Positions 1-11,923 of a stretch of DNA of 64,000 nucleotides are shown here, piece by piece (position 1 is the first letter of the stretch; each line of letters begins with the position of its first letter). Both the position numbers and the translations under genes were made by a program. A model generated the notes under the pieces. The model made no database searches. It saw only the letters and a list, made by a program, of their open reading frames with translations, and was not told the origin of the DNA. The DNA is from Paraspadella gotoi (lineage: Eukaryota > Chaetognatha). The stretch is taken from contig CM119263.1 of assembly GCA_051294375.1 (NCBI GenBank), positions 8,025,935-8,089,934 on the forward strand. The letters run 5' to 3'.

Positions 1-112
1 CCACGGCTGCAAGCGGCCGCCGTCTCCTGCGCCGTTGTCAAACGCAAGATGGAGACGCATCCGACGGCCACGTTCAAGCGGATCCTCGAATTCATAGACG
101 TCGACGGTGAGA
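1..112 (+). CDS. possible partial upstream exon of the GPCR gene
   Basis: The first 112 bases are open in frame 1 and end at a good donor (GACG|GTGAGA) in phase 1, the phase required by the first confident receptor exon at 2488. The translated piece has one cysteine and does not look like the expected cysteine-rich hormone-receptor domain, so it could be an exon of another gene, contain a frameshift, or not be coding. GC content is clearly higher than in the following 2.3 kb. Confidence 0.3.
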
Positions 113-2487
113 ACTGTTGACGGGCTAACAGATGATTGGGGAACTGTTGAAAATCTCGACGAATGGTACATTGGGGTAACCTGACTTGCAAGCAAAAGGC
201 TTGCTTTAGCTGGGGAACGAATGTCTTCGGTCGCAGGATTAGAAAAAAAGAAACCGTAACTGATTCGAGGGGTAAATTACGACGTCTTGCCTTCTCCATC
301 TCTATCTTTTAATTCTCTCCTTTCTATTTTTTTTTCTTTTCTTTCTTTTTTTTTCGTCTCTTCTAATAAAATAAATCTACTCTACTTTTTTGCAATTCAT
401 GGCCTTAAATAAAGGTTCCGCTAATTGAATTGAATGTTTCTTTCAAATATAAAATCAGATGAGCTTTAGATAATAAAATTGTAATAGATATGACTCGAAT
501 AAATATTTGCAAAAGTTAAGACCCATTTACCAAAGAAACCATTACTTACATTTTAAGCCTTAACCTTAGATTATGGCGTCGTTTTATTTATTTATCTATT
601 TATTGCTTTTTTAATCGACACTGGCTCAATTTACGATTCCTCCACTAACTTCCTTTTCTTCGTCCCCGAAACCATTACCGCTTCATGCAAATTTTTCTCA
701 TTGTCTCCGTCTCACTCTTTGTTTGTTGTTTTGAGCCTCATTTCCTACGAGGAGATCTTTTTTCTCCTCGTTGATCTTTCTTCCTTAGATCAAAAACCAA
801 ATTCTCTCTTTTCTTTTTTTGATCCAACTCTCCTTTCATTTTTGGATTAATTTCTCTTTTCTTTTTTATATTTAACTCTCTTTTCTTTTTTCAACAAACT
901 CTTTTTTCTTTTTTGATCAAAATCTCTTTTCTTTTTTTTATGAAAGTTTATTTTCTTTTTTGAATAAAATTCTGTTGTCTTTTTTTGATCAAACTTTATT
1001 TCCTTTTTTTAACAATTTTTTTATTTTATTTTTATGAATTTCTCTTTTTTTTATCAAACTCTCTTTTCTTTTCTTTTTTCTTTTTATGATCCAACTCTTT
1101 ATTTTTATTACATTTTTTTGTTTTGTTCAAACTATCTTTTCTTCTATTATCAAACTCCCTCTTTTTGGATCAAAACCTATTTTTATTTTCTTTATATGAC
1201 AAAACTCTCTTTTCTATTTCACTTTCTTCTTCTTTATTCAAACTCTCTTTTCTTTTTCTTTTCAACGTTATTTCTTTCTGGATCAGAGTTTCCTCGTCTT
1301 ATCTTGCATTTTATAACCGCTTCATTCCCATCATATCCAAACGATATCGCCAGATTTCTTTCAAGATCCAATCAGACTTCTTTCGCCTTTTTCCTTTTTC
1401 CCTTTTAATTTCACCTCTGACTTTGTCCCTCCATTCATTTTTCGCTCTTGCGTTTCTTTTCATATTATTGGTTCTTTCTTTTTTCTCATATCAACATCGC
1501 TTTTCCTTCGCGTTTCGATGGCTCATTTATTCCTCCCAGTCTATTTTTAGCTTCTTTTCCTCGTCTAGCAATATTCCTTGCCTGAGAACATTCGATTAAT
1601 TATCTCCCGAGTATCAGTTTAATTCCCCTTTTTTTACGTTTTACTCGATTCTGATTGTGATGCTACGACTCACTCTGTTTGATTGTTATCATTTCAAAGA
1701 AATGAATTTTTTTTTTCTCCGATACTTGCGGCAACTTCGAATGAGAAAATTAATCTCGTCTTTTCACTTTCCAATGGTTTCCAAAATCAACTTTCTACTG
1801 CTCAATTCTTGGAATCATTTCATCACCTGATGGGAAATTCCTATTTGTCATTGTCATTGTTACTGTAATTTTCATTTTCACTGTCACTATTCCTGCTGCT
1901 TTTTTCAATCATATTCTTTGTTAATATTTTTTTCTTACATTATAATCTTCCTTTATAACCAAATATCGTTGGGATTTAATCTAATTTAATCCCTTCAGAT
2001 AATCCAATCAAGTAAAATATAATAGAGAATTGCCATCGTTTGCCGATCGAAAATTGCTACGGCGCCAATTCCATATTGTGTGAATGAGAGCGATCGGAAA
2101 TCCCCATTAACCGAGAAAATGGAAGAGGAAGAAGGAAACAAAAGGGAAAGACTCATGAATTTGTGAGAAGGATTTTTGGTGAAAGTCATCGATGAATGAG
2201 GAGGAGGAGGAGGAGGAGGAGGAAGAAACTGAAGGGGCACATTTGGCGCGAAGACGAATCCATCTTTCTATTCATTTCATTTCTTCGTCTCTCCTCAGAC
2301 CCTGGAATTCCTTAGTACCTTTTCCTCAATATTTTTCTAGCTTAATGCACAATTATTTACATATAATTTGTACATAAATATTTATTTATTCCCTTTCTTT
2401 TTCGTTGATTCGTCCATTTCACTCTCTTTTCTCTTGTATCGCCATTTTGTAAAATTAATAACGCTCAGCGATCTTTTACTTCCACAG
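113..2487. other. T-rich intron or intergenic stretch without a recognisable gene
   Basis: Low-complexity, pyrimidine-rich on the + strand. Open frames here (1034-1599, 1683-1868, 1995-2377) are Phe/Ser/Leu-rich or Glu-rich products of simple sequence and show no domain. It includes the degenerate repeat at 760-1290 and a short GAG run at 2199-2223. If the exon at 1-112 belongs to the receptor this is an intron. Confidence 0.6.
760..1290 (+). repeat. degenerate ~24-bp pyrimidine tandem repeat
   Basis: About 20 diverged units of the form GATCAAACTCTCTTTTCTTTTTT follow each other. The GATCAAA/GATCCAA core recurs every 22-28 bases, separated by T-rich spacers. Confidence 0.65.
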
Positions 2488-2981
2488 TCAACGTGACACG
2501 CGAATGCGACGTCAATGGTTCCTGGTTCAAAGCCAATTACTCTCGATGCACAGATTACTCAAACGTAAGAGAATCTTTATGTATACTTACTCTTTTTTTT
2601 TCTTTTTGCCCCTTTTGTGACGTGGGTTTTGTTAGGATTCCAAGTTTTTTTTTTTGTGACGACGCCCTATCGTTTCATGTTATTAGTGTCTATCTGATGT
2701 TTATCTTATGTTTATCTGATGTTTTTATCTGATGTTTTATTTTTATTCATTGTTTTTTTTTTGTTTAAATTATTTTACAGTCACATTTGCTTTGTGATAA
2801 CCCCTTACGATTTTAATGATTTTCTATTTTTTTTTGTGATGACCCCTTAATTCCAGCGGGATTTCTACTCGAGAAATTACAGCGCGGCTGAGGTGATCTA
2901 CTTGACGGGCAACAGCGTCTCTCTTGCCGCTTGCCTTGTCGCCCTCTTTATTTTTCTTTACTTCAAGTGAGATGAGAGAGA

Positions 2982-3048
<67 letters not shown>

Positions 3049-3643
3049 GGAGGGGAAATAAAAGATTGTACAATTTCAGGCCTTAAGTGAATCACTAAAG
3101 TGATTTACAATAAAGTGATTTACAATAAATAAAAACGGAAAGAAAATCACGTATTTTTTACGAGTTTACCATCGACTAATGATGAGCAAATGTTCGTCGT
3201 CTCTGGCTGAAGTTTCCATGAAGAATAATGGAACCTTGTAATGCACCTTTAAACATCATAAAAAAAAAGGAGAGACACTATATCCTTCTCCATAAACAAA
3301 ACATTAAGGCGACTAAGCAATCTCATTTTCTCTTGTTTATACCTCCCACTCAGGAGTTTGCGATGTTTGCGCAACCGAATTCACTCCAACTTAATCATCA
3401 CGTTCATCCTGAAAAACATCTGCTTCTTTCTTCTCTTCGCCATTGGTTCGTTCATGAATAATGAGTTTATGCGGGGATTTATATTGGATAGAGACGTTTA
3501 ATGTTGCGTCCCGTCAAATTAGTCGTTCAGTATTAGTGGAATGAGCTGATTTCACATCTTTGTATCTGATAGCCCTGGGTTACAGGCCGGTTAAACCACC
3601 GGTAGCAAGCCTCCTAAGATACGGCATCCAAGGCAACTGGCAA

Positions 3644-3691
<48 letters not shown>

Positions 3692-4104
3692 TTGGGGCAG
3701 GCCTCACCGTCAGAGCTTTTTGGCAACCCCCTCTCCTCTCGGTCACTATTTTTTTTTATCTAACTTCAAGTCTTAATATATTTAAATTTATTGTTTTTTT
3801 TTATTATGTCAGGAGAAGTTTCATCGAAGGAAACGTCTTCCAGCGTCGCGGGAGTCTGTTGCAGGTTTGTTTGTTTGTTTTATCTTTTTGATTGTTTGTT
3901 TGTCGTCGTAGTTGTTGTTGTGGTCGCGAAAGACAAAATGCGCTGATGTTTTGAATTTTTCAAGTGCGCCGAGTCATCAATCATTTTTCCTTTGTTCCTG
4001 AAAGTCAGTTCGATTTCCATGGAGAGTGAATTTTTAAAAAAAGGAACAACGAAAGGTTATCAACGAAGTTTGACGAGAAAATGATGAAAGTGACGATGAT
4101 GTGA

Positions 4105-4183
<79 letters not shown>

Positions 4184-5131
4184 CGATGATGACTTTTTTT
4201 GAAAGTTAAAAAAAAGTGTCGTCGTTGTTTTCGTTTTCTGTGTTTTGACCTCGCGCGATCCAAAAATTGTATATGTATAATTGTATATATATGTAATATT
4301 TATAACTCGTGCAATGATTTTTGAGTTCACTCGTAATAATGACGTCTTTTTTTTCTTCTCCTCAGCGTGTTCATTTCCTTTTATCACTACATCCGGATGA
4401 CCAACTTCGGGTGGATGTTCGTCGAGGGACTCTATCTCTATCTCGTCGTCGTCTGGACTTTCACGGGATCCAGGATTAAGAGATTCTGGTTCTTCGTCCT
4501 CATCGGATGGTGTAAGACAATGAATCATGTAAACAAACTAAATAACTGGGAGGAAAAAAAAAAAGAAGGAGCGCTTGGGCGAAGAGAAAGGAGGGAATGT
4601 GTTCGCTGAGGCGGAGCTCTCCTGTCGTTGAGTCGGAAAATCGTTGTTACCGGAGAAAACTCGTAAAAACGGCGAGGAGACTGACGAAAGAGTTACACGT
4701 GCGGAGAATTGAATCGTCGTCGTTGTCGTCGTTGTCGTTCCAGTTGTACCTTGCAAGACGATGATGAATTTTCGGACGAAATTTGTACAAACTATGTAAA
4801 AACTAGCCATTCATAATAAAGCTACATAGTCATAAACTAGGAACTTGCCGTCTGGCTTCGGACCGACTATATTCGGTTAAGGCCTCAGTCCCTCTTACAC
4901 GATGATAACGTAGCAAGAAGCTTCGAATCCCCATTGTCACAAGAAATGATTTAAGTGGCATTAAATAATAAAATAAAGTGAAGGAAACCTCACGATTTTG
5001 CTCACTGCCCCCCCCCCGCTCTCCTTATCTCCATGAGCCGAAGAATTCACGTGAAACCGACGTGATCCGTTTTTTTTTCGTCTCAAGAAGAAGGAAGATT
5101 AAAAAAGGAGGAATAGCAGGAGACAGAACAC

Positions 5132-5207
<76 letters not shown>

Positions 5208-6669
5208 CTACGCATCTGTTATAACATTTTCTGGTCAGTTCATAGTCATCATCCATTTCTCATTCTCTTTTCTTCAACTTAAGTTTTCATACATCAGTTA
5301 TTACATAATAGTTCACATGTAGTGCATTATTATTTGTCTCCCCATCTCTCGCTCTTTTCAAAGGTTTCCCCATTATTCCCATGACGGCTTGGGTGATGGC
5401 GCGGGCTCTGAACGGCATCCATCTTTGCTCATTTCCCGACTTAAAACTCGGCAACCAATCGGGTGAGTTCAAGACGGATGCCTCCAGTTGAGCGTCACTA
5501 ATAGGACACACCAAAGTGACATCTCGTTGGCGAAAGAAGAAAGAATTTTCTTTTCACTCTTTTGAGTTATTTTTTTTTGTTCAGGAGAAATAAATCAAGA
5601 GATGAACGAATTCCATTCTGTTTACGACTATATATACATTACTCCGCTGTTATTGTCACTTTTGGTAAGCAATTTGACGATTGAAAGATTGTTTGACATC
5701 AATTTTAGTTAAACCGTTGATGTATTTATTTGTATTTTTTCAGATAAATCTCATATTTTTGTTGTCGATTCTCTGGATTTTGTTGACGAAATTGCGATCA
5801 TCAAATACAGTCGAAACTCGTCAGTACAGGTAATTTTCAATTTCAAAAAATGAATAAATTTATAAAGAAATTGAACAACGAAAGACTTTAAATATGAACG
5901 CAAAAGTTTTCTTGAATGTCCTATAACGAAAAGAGTATATCGACACTGAAAAGGGCGGAAGTGCTCTCGTTCAGGTTCGATCCGCTTCATCGCCGAATCT
6001 CCCTCTTCAACGTCATTTATAATTACGATGCGAGTCTCCACTTAGCGAATTTCCAGTCCTTGATTAACTAAATTATTGCTAGCGACGATTTTGAACGAAG
6101 TTGACATTTTTTTCCCACCACTTGAATTTGAACACTTTTTATTATCCCCACTCGCCACTTCCCTACCTCCCCCCCCGAATTTCCCGCGCGCAACAGGAAA
6201 GCCTTCAAAGGAATGTTTTTCATCATTCATCTCTTCGGCCTCACCTTTATCCTCTTCCTCACCCATTCGTCGGACGACCCCAGAGTCAAAACCGCCTTCG
6301 ACGTTACTAACGCCATCTTGGAATCCTTTCAAGTACTAGTATACACTTTCGCACGCCCGCAAATCGCAAACAAAATATAAAAAAAAATAAATAAAAACAA
6401 AGTTTTATCGCTGTTTCACTCGAATGAAGCCTCAAAACGACAGAGAAAGTTCAAATTAAAAAAAAAAAGGAATCTAAAATACGATTGGAAAGTATTAAAA
6501 ATTGTTTCCTTTTTTCTTTTTTTTTCTTCCAATTTCTGAGTTTTGAAAATCCTGAATTAGTTTTTTCGTTCAAACAGGTTTTTATCCTTTGATCTTTTCT
6601 TCATCTTTTTCTTTTTTCTTTTAGGGTCTCTGCGTTTCGTTTTTTTTCTGCTTCGCTAATAAAGAGGTA

Positions 6670-6714
<45 letters not shown>

Positions 6715-7256
6715 TCTCTCTCTCTCTCTCTCTTTCTCTCTCTGACAATTCTTAGTTTCAATGTCTTCTCCAGGTGAGATCGGCCATTTGTCGAAGAGTC
6801 AATCACTGGCGCCAATCAAAAGCAATCAGCGGCAGAAGAAGAGATTCCAGGCGAAACACTCAGGTTCGTTGATTCAGATTCAATTACTTTAAACTTTAAA
6901 GACAATTATATCATCGCATTGTACTATATTATTATTGTATTTTTGTCATGTTGAATAAGGAATATCCAAACTGTTCATTTGTTTAGACAGCGATGTCACT
7001 CCGTCTGTCGCGAGCAGATGACTCCTCATCCGGGACCCAGGCATTCTATCTTCGTTTTTATTCCAACAAAGTAACAACACTTTTTCTTAATAAATTTATA
7101 TCCTGATTGACCGATTGTTTATAACTTTTTTGACCATTCGTTATTTCTTTATCTAAATAAATCAATAAATTAATTAATTATTTTTTTATTTATTTATTTA
7201 TCTTTTTTTCTTTTTTTCTTTCTTTCTTTCTTTCTTTCTTNNNNNNNNNNNNNNNN

Positions 7257-7288
<32 letters not shown>

Positions 7289-7916
7289 TCAATTTTGCAA
7301 CCGTCCATTACTAACCCCGATATTTTTTTATTGATTGCAATCATAAACTAAGTCACATGATTTAAAACACTACATATAGTCACATATAATATATAGTAGT
7401 AGTATTTCCGTTGTATTTTCTTCAGCACCGAAATTCTCGGAAGGCGTCGGACGGTTCCGTCGACTCGATGCCGATCGGAGCGACGAGACATTCCAGCGTG
7501 TGAGTCTAAAGGCATTTAAATCTCTGATATTTTAAAACTGGTTTAATTTAATGTAACATTATTAAACTTTTAAATTAAACAACTCAAAAAGTTAATTCAA
7601 ATTCCTCGAACTCTTTGTATAATTAAAAAATCATTAGTATAAAAGTAAAGATAAAGATGTGAAAGTAAAGATAAACCTCTATCGTTAACTCTCCCCTTCC
7701 CCCCCTCATAAATTCAGATGCTCCAAAGACGTGGATTCTCGTCGCGTCTCACGCAGCTCGTCGAACGGAAACGATCGACGCTCGGCCTCCGCGCGCAATG
7801 CCGCCGTCAACGCCGCCGTCAGCGCCGTCTCCACAGTGCGCGAGGAGACCGAGAGCTTGACCGACAACTGTGTCGACGAATCCGCGCCCGACCGCCCGGG
7901 CGCACCTAGAGCCTGA
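2488..7916 (+). CDS. Dh44-R: class B (secretin family) GPCR, diuretic hormone 44/CRF receptor-like
   Basis: Receptor for a CRF-like diuretic peptide, expected in the plasma membrane and coupled to cAMP. Exons: 2488-2564, 2857-2966, 3354-3445, 3813-3864, 4366-4511, 5364-5462, 5585-5664, 5744-5829, 6197-6332, 6625-6666, 6774-6863, 6987-7070, 7426-7499, 7718-7916. With one phase base from upstream they give 455 residues and a stop. The first exon holds the end of the hormone-binding domain (TRECDVNGSW). Then come TM1, SLRCLRNRIHSNL before TM2, a conserved Cys (VCCSVF) and MTNFGWMFVEGLYLY in TM3, GW in TM4, TKLRSSNTVETRQYRKA in loop 3 (nearly the DH44-receptor motif), and SFQGLCVSFFFCFANKEVRSAI at TM7/helix 8. 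The tail is Ser/Arg/Ala-rich. Signal peptide and most of the N-terminal domain are not seen. A DH31 or PDF receptor is less likely because loop 3 matches CRF/DH44 receptors best. Confidence 0.85.
2979..3048 (+). repeat. (GA)n microsatellite beside a splice donor
   Basis: A near-pure GA tract begins about a dozen bases after the GTGAGA donor at 2967, inside receptor intron 2. Confidence 0.9.
3648..3688. repeat. (TA)n microsatellite
   Basis: About 20 TA units inside a receptor intron. Confidence 0.9.
4106..4188 (+). repeat. (GAT)n trinucleotide repeat
   Basis: About 25 GAT/ATG units inside the receptor intron 3865-4365. The poly-Ser and poly-His open frames on the minus strand are products of this repeat. 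Confidence 0.9.
4838..4940. repeat. dispersed repeat, second copy near 57.44 kb
   Basis: CTTGCCGTCTGGCTTCGGA and CTCTTACACGATGATAACG match, with substitutions, a segment at 57441-57515 (CTTGCCCCTGACTTTGGA and CTCTTACAAGATAATGACA). It ends in a B-box-like GCTTCGAATCCCC, so it may be a tRNA-related SINE. Confidence 0.45.
5131..5205 (+). repeat. (TC)n microsatellite
   Basis: CT/TC tract, twice interrupted, in the receptor intron 4512-5363. Confidence 0.9.
6671..6743 (+). repeat. (TC)n microsatellite filling a short intron
   Basis: The tract makes up most of the 107-base receptor intron 6667-6773 and probably acts as its polypyrimidine tract. Confidence 0.9.
7200..7290 (+). repeat. (TTTC)n microsatellite with a 16-N gap
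   Basis: TTTC units surround Ns at 7241-7256. The assembly evidently broke in the repeat. Confidence 0.9.
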
Positions 7917-8995
7917 CCTCGTCGGAAGAAAAAACGGCGCCGACAACCCAATCTTCAAGATGAAGTACGCGGGGTTTTTGTGTTTTTTTAGCGTCTGGGG
8001 ACCGGAGATGACGCCAGCTAATATTTCTCACGGCGGTGTGCCGTTATACCCTCGTGAGTCGTGACCCTTGCCAGTGATACTCACTCTCTCCGTCTCTCTC
8101 TTATTTAATTTTTATGTTAGTAACTTTACCCTCATATTATCGTAAGCTCATAACTTCATATTGTGTTTTCATATTGATCTACAAATGTTCCAAAACAGAG
8201 ACTAATAGCTGTGAACCCAAATGTGAAAATATGATTGTGATTAATATTGTTTCACTGATTGTTACTACATAAAAAGATTACAAACGAAAGACTATCAGTT
8301 GAGTTAATTTACGATTTATGTTAGGGTTAGGCAAAAATGTTGATCTCGAATCGATTTCTCATTTCGATGACGTTTTCTCATCGACAAATCGACAATGAAT
8401 TTGCAGTTTTCCCTTTTGTTTAGCCTCAAAACTTGCCGAGTCATGCAGAGAATGAATCAGCAGATTTTGACCAATCAGAAAGGTTTAAAAATTATCTCCA
8501 AACAAAGAGCTGCACCGGAACCAAACGATGTTATTTGTGCTCTACCATTGAAAAACAAGGTCCCCGGATGAATGGTTTGTAATTATAAGAAGTTATTAGT
8601 AAATTTTACCAGAAAAAACCTTTTGTTTTGTTTATTTCATAAAAAGAATGTTCATAGTTCAATATCATTTGCTATATCATGATTCAAGTCATCGCCCACG
8701 AGTATAGTTCTTTATGCTAATTCTACTGCCCGAACCTCTTTCGCAATTCTTCCCGATTATAATTCAAAATAAGTGATAATTCTAAAAAGACTTAAGTTAA
8801 GACCCAAACATTAATCTTTTTTTTTCTTCAACCGACCAGAATATTGACGATCAGATTTTGCACGCAACTCAACCCTGTTCCAGTGGACTCCGCTCCACCA
8901 CATTCTTCTCGCTCCATCTCGTTCCTTCTTTTCGCTCAGTTGTTCTTGCGCTCAGTTTCGAAATTTTCTCCGAGCTTTTCCAGGTCCCTGGATTT
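7917..8995. other. intergenic region between the GPCR and p62 genes
   Basis: Mostly AT-rich with no convincing exon. The last 150 bases become C/T-rich and lead into the TATA box at 9009. The open frame 8844-9215 runs over that promoter and looks fortuitous. Confidence 0.6.
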
Positions 8996-9008
8996 TCGAA
9001 CTGCGGAG

Positions 9009-9016
9009 TATAAAAG
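9009..9016 (+). promoter_or_regulatory. TATA box, probably of the p62 gene
   Basis: TATAAAAG followed by GGAGG, with an A/C-rich leader beginning about 30 bases downstream. It lies about 270 bases before the candidate upstream ATG at 9284 and 1 kb before the PB1 exon. No other + strand gene lies between, so I assign it to p62. Confidence 0.6.
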
Positions 9017-9314
9017 GGAGGAGAACGAATACGAGATCAAACGCTTCTCAACTCTCAACTCTACGCGATACGGAAAAATAAATTTTTCTCGCCAACCAAA
9101 CACAATAAAATATATATATAAATATAAATCAACCGATAATCCTAACATCGAAACGTCAGAAAACAACAAATCAATCTTATTCTCTCGAGTCTGCAGTCTT
9201 TCAGATTCTCTCTAATAATTTACAATACGACGAAATTTCTTTTTTTTACAAAAAAGAAAGATTTTTTCATTGAATTTCGCAAAATGAATTCGTCTCGAGC
9301 TTCGTCGTCGGCGG

Positions 9315-9860
9315 GTTTCCAGGCGGGCAGGGTGGGTTGATTGACTGAGTCTGACCTTTTTGGTGATTGTTTTCCAGGCTGGACAGGTGGGTTGATTGAC
9401 TGATTCTGAACCTTTTTGGTGATTGTTTCCAGGCTGGACAGGTGGGTTGATTGACTGATCTGACCTTTTTGGTGATTGTTTCCAGGCTGGACAGGTGGGT
9501 TGATTGACTGATCTGACCTTTTTGGTGATTGTTTTCCAGGCTGGACAGGTGGGTTGATTGACTGATTCTGACCTTTTTGGTGATTGTTTCCAGGCTGGAC
9601 AGGTGGGTTGATTGATGATTCTGACCTTTTTGGTGATTGTTTCCAGGCTGGACAGGTGGGTTGATTGACTGATTCTGACCTTTTTGGTGATTGTTTCCAG
9701 GCTGGACAGGTGGGTTGATTGATTGATTCTGACCTTTTTGGTGATTGTTTCCAGGCTGGACAGGTGGGTTGATTGACTGATTCTGACCTTTTTGGTGATT
9801 GTTTCCAGGCTGGACAAGCGTGATTGATTGTCTGATTCTGACCTTTTTTGGTGATTGTTC
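9315..9860 (+). repeat. 54-bp minisatellite, about 10 units, each with a splice donor
   Basis: The core CAGGCTGGACAGGTGGGTTG recurs at about 9375, 9430, 9483, 9537, 9591, 9644, 9698, 9752 and 9806, spaced 53-55 bases. A diverged first unit is at 9320. Each unit carries TTTCCAG|GCTGGACAG|GTGGGT, meaning an acceptor-like and a donor-like site. The minus strand is open across the array (18-residue repeat with PVQPG or CPAWK), but that is a by-product of a period divisible by three. Confidence 0.9.
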
Positions 9861-9996
9861 CGCGATTTTTCAAAAAATCCTAATTATTGGTAATTTTTAG
9901 ATAAGTTGTACGGTTTGTCTGATCTTTTTGAAAACTCATGTTACAATTTTTTTTTCTAATCTCACGCCCCCGATACCTTCACAATCACAATCACAG

Positions 9997-11877
9997 ATGA
10001 GCGTGAAAGCCTTTCTCTACTCCGACGTGGCCCGAGTTGGAGAAGGCGACCCGGAGGTACGTCGCTTCCCCGTCGACGAGTCGGCCGCCACCAGCTTCAC
10101 TTACCTGAAGGAGAAGGTCAAGCAGTACTTTCCGCAGCTGCAGCGGCGGGAATTTCAACTGTACTGGAAGGGTGAGTTTACTATCGGTCATCGACATGTT
10201 AAATGTATCGAATGGACTTAGTTAAAATGGATTAAACAATTAATCAATAAACCGATTAACCAAATTCAGATTCTGACGGAGATTTCGTCTCTTTCTCTTC
10301 GGACGACGAACTCGTGGAAATCCTGACTGAAATGACGGCGGCGGAGAAACCGGATCCGATGCAGGTGATCAATCAATCAATCACATGATTTAATCACTCA
10401 AGCGAAAAATCATTTCATTTTTCTTGTCAATCTTTCAAAGCCGTTGCTGAATTGAGACAGTCAAATCTATTCACAAAGAAGTCAATCAATCAATAATGTA
10501 ATAATCAATCAATCTATTAACCATTCTATCAATCTTCATTCTTAAGGATAACCCCACTCAACTGCTATTGAGAATTTTCATCTTGGCGCCGCTATCTTCG
10601 ACATCCGGTCAGCAATCCGCGCCGCAAGGCGCCGCCCAATCGGTTCCGCAAGGCGAGCCTCAGAATCCGCTGCAGGACGTCCTCTTCAACTTTTTTAGCG
10701 CCTTCAATCCTGACGGCGCCGCGCACTCCGCCGCGCACAACGCCGCCCACGCCGCCGGTCATGCAGCCGGAGCTGCAGCCGCCGCGGCCTCCGCGTCCAA
10801 AGCCGCCAGCGCCGCCGCCGACGCTCCGGCGCCGGAGCCCGCCTCATCGGCGCCGGCGGGAGACAACGGAACCGGAAACGAAGAGCGCAGACATATCGGC
10901 GTCGTTTGCGACGGATGCGAGGGACCCATCATCGGTAAGATTTTGTCGTCGTCGCTGTTGTTGTTGTTATTGATGTAGCCTTTATCGGTAAAGGTCGTCA
11001 TTGTCATTGTCTTGCTCATCATCGTAAATTACATGGTCTTTTTAGTAGTATTATTGTTGATTTTCAAATTTATCGCCAGGAATCCGCTACAAGTGCATGG
11101 ACTGCCCCGACTACGACCTTTGCTCGGCCTGCTTCGGGAAGAACCTCCACAGCGAGCACGCCATGATGACGATCCAGCGCCCGGGAGACGGGAGGTGAGT
11201 CTGAGACTGAGAAGCAAAATCAAGAATAAAGAAAGTGAGGCGCCGTACAATACCGCTCTTTCTCAAACTTACCGAAAAATTGGTATCCCGTTTTGTTCAA
11301 AAGTCATTAAAGATCAGTGCTTATTTAAGAATAAAAATCAAGTTATCTATGGAATCATTTCGTTTTTTCTTTATCGTATTGATATTTAAAGACCAAATAA
11401 ATTCCTTATCAACAACTCTCTTTCTCTATATTCTTTTTNNNNNNNNNNNNNCCCCCTATTTTTTCTCTTTTTCCAAAGTTTTATTTCTCGGTAATTAAAT
11501 TTCTGCAGGTTACGGTTCCTCGATGCCGCAATGCCGTAATGCCGCGATGCTTTACTCTTTTCCTTCATTCCCCTTCTCCCATTCGCGCTAGGTTCAAAGC
11601 CCACCCGTTTTTCTTCGGAGGACGCCGTGGCGGAGGATGGGGTTGCCGCTTCGGACGCAGTCACCCGTACAAGGAGCACGGACCGCACGGGCACGGACCG
11701 AACGGGCACGGACCGCACGGGCACGGACCGAAAGGGCACGGACCGAAAGTGCACCTTCCACACTGCGCAAAAGGGCAAAGGCGCCAAAAGAAGATGCAGG
11801 AGATGGAAGAGATGATGAGGAATGTGGTGAGTCGAGTGGAGAAATTGCACAAATTGCAAAAATGCTATTGATGGAAA

Positions 11878-11923
<46 letters not shown>

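Noticed and set aside
4034-4528. Poly-Ser and poly-His minus-strand ORFs
   Set aside because: They are translations of the GAT microsatellite inside a receptor intron.
8980-9000. Heat-shock elements before the p62 TATA box (GAA/TTC words)
   Set aside because: Spacing between GAA and TTC is not the required two bases, so the match is by composition only.
8844-9215. 124-codon plus-strand ORF upstream of p62
   Set aside because: It crosses a strong TATA box and leader, has no domain, and its composition matches promoter/untranslated sequence.
9212-9873. Minus-strand ORFs with an 18-residue repeat (CPAWKQSPKRSESVNQPT)
   Set aside because: The openness follows from a 54-bp period divisible by three. 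The array lies in the p62 5' intron, and no start, splice or domain evidence supports a protein.
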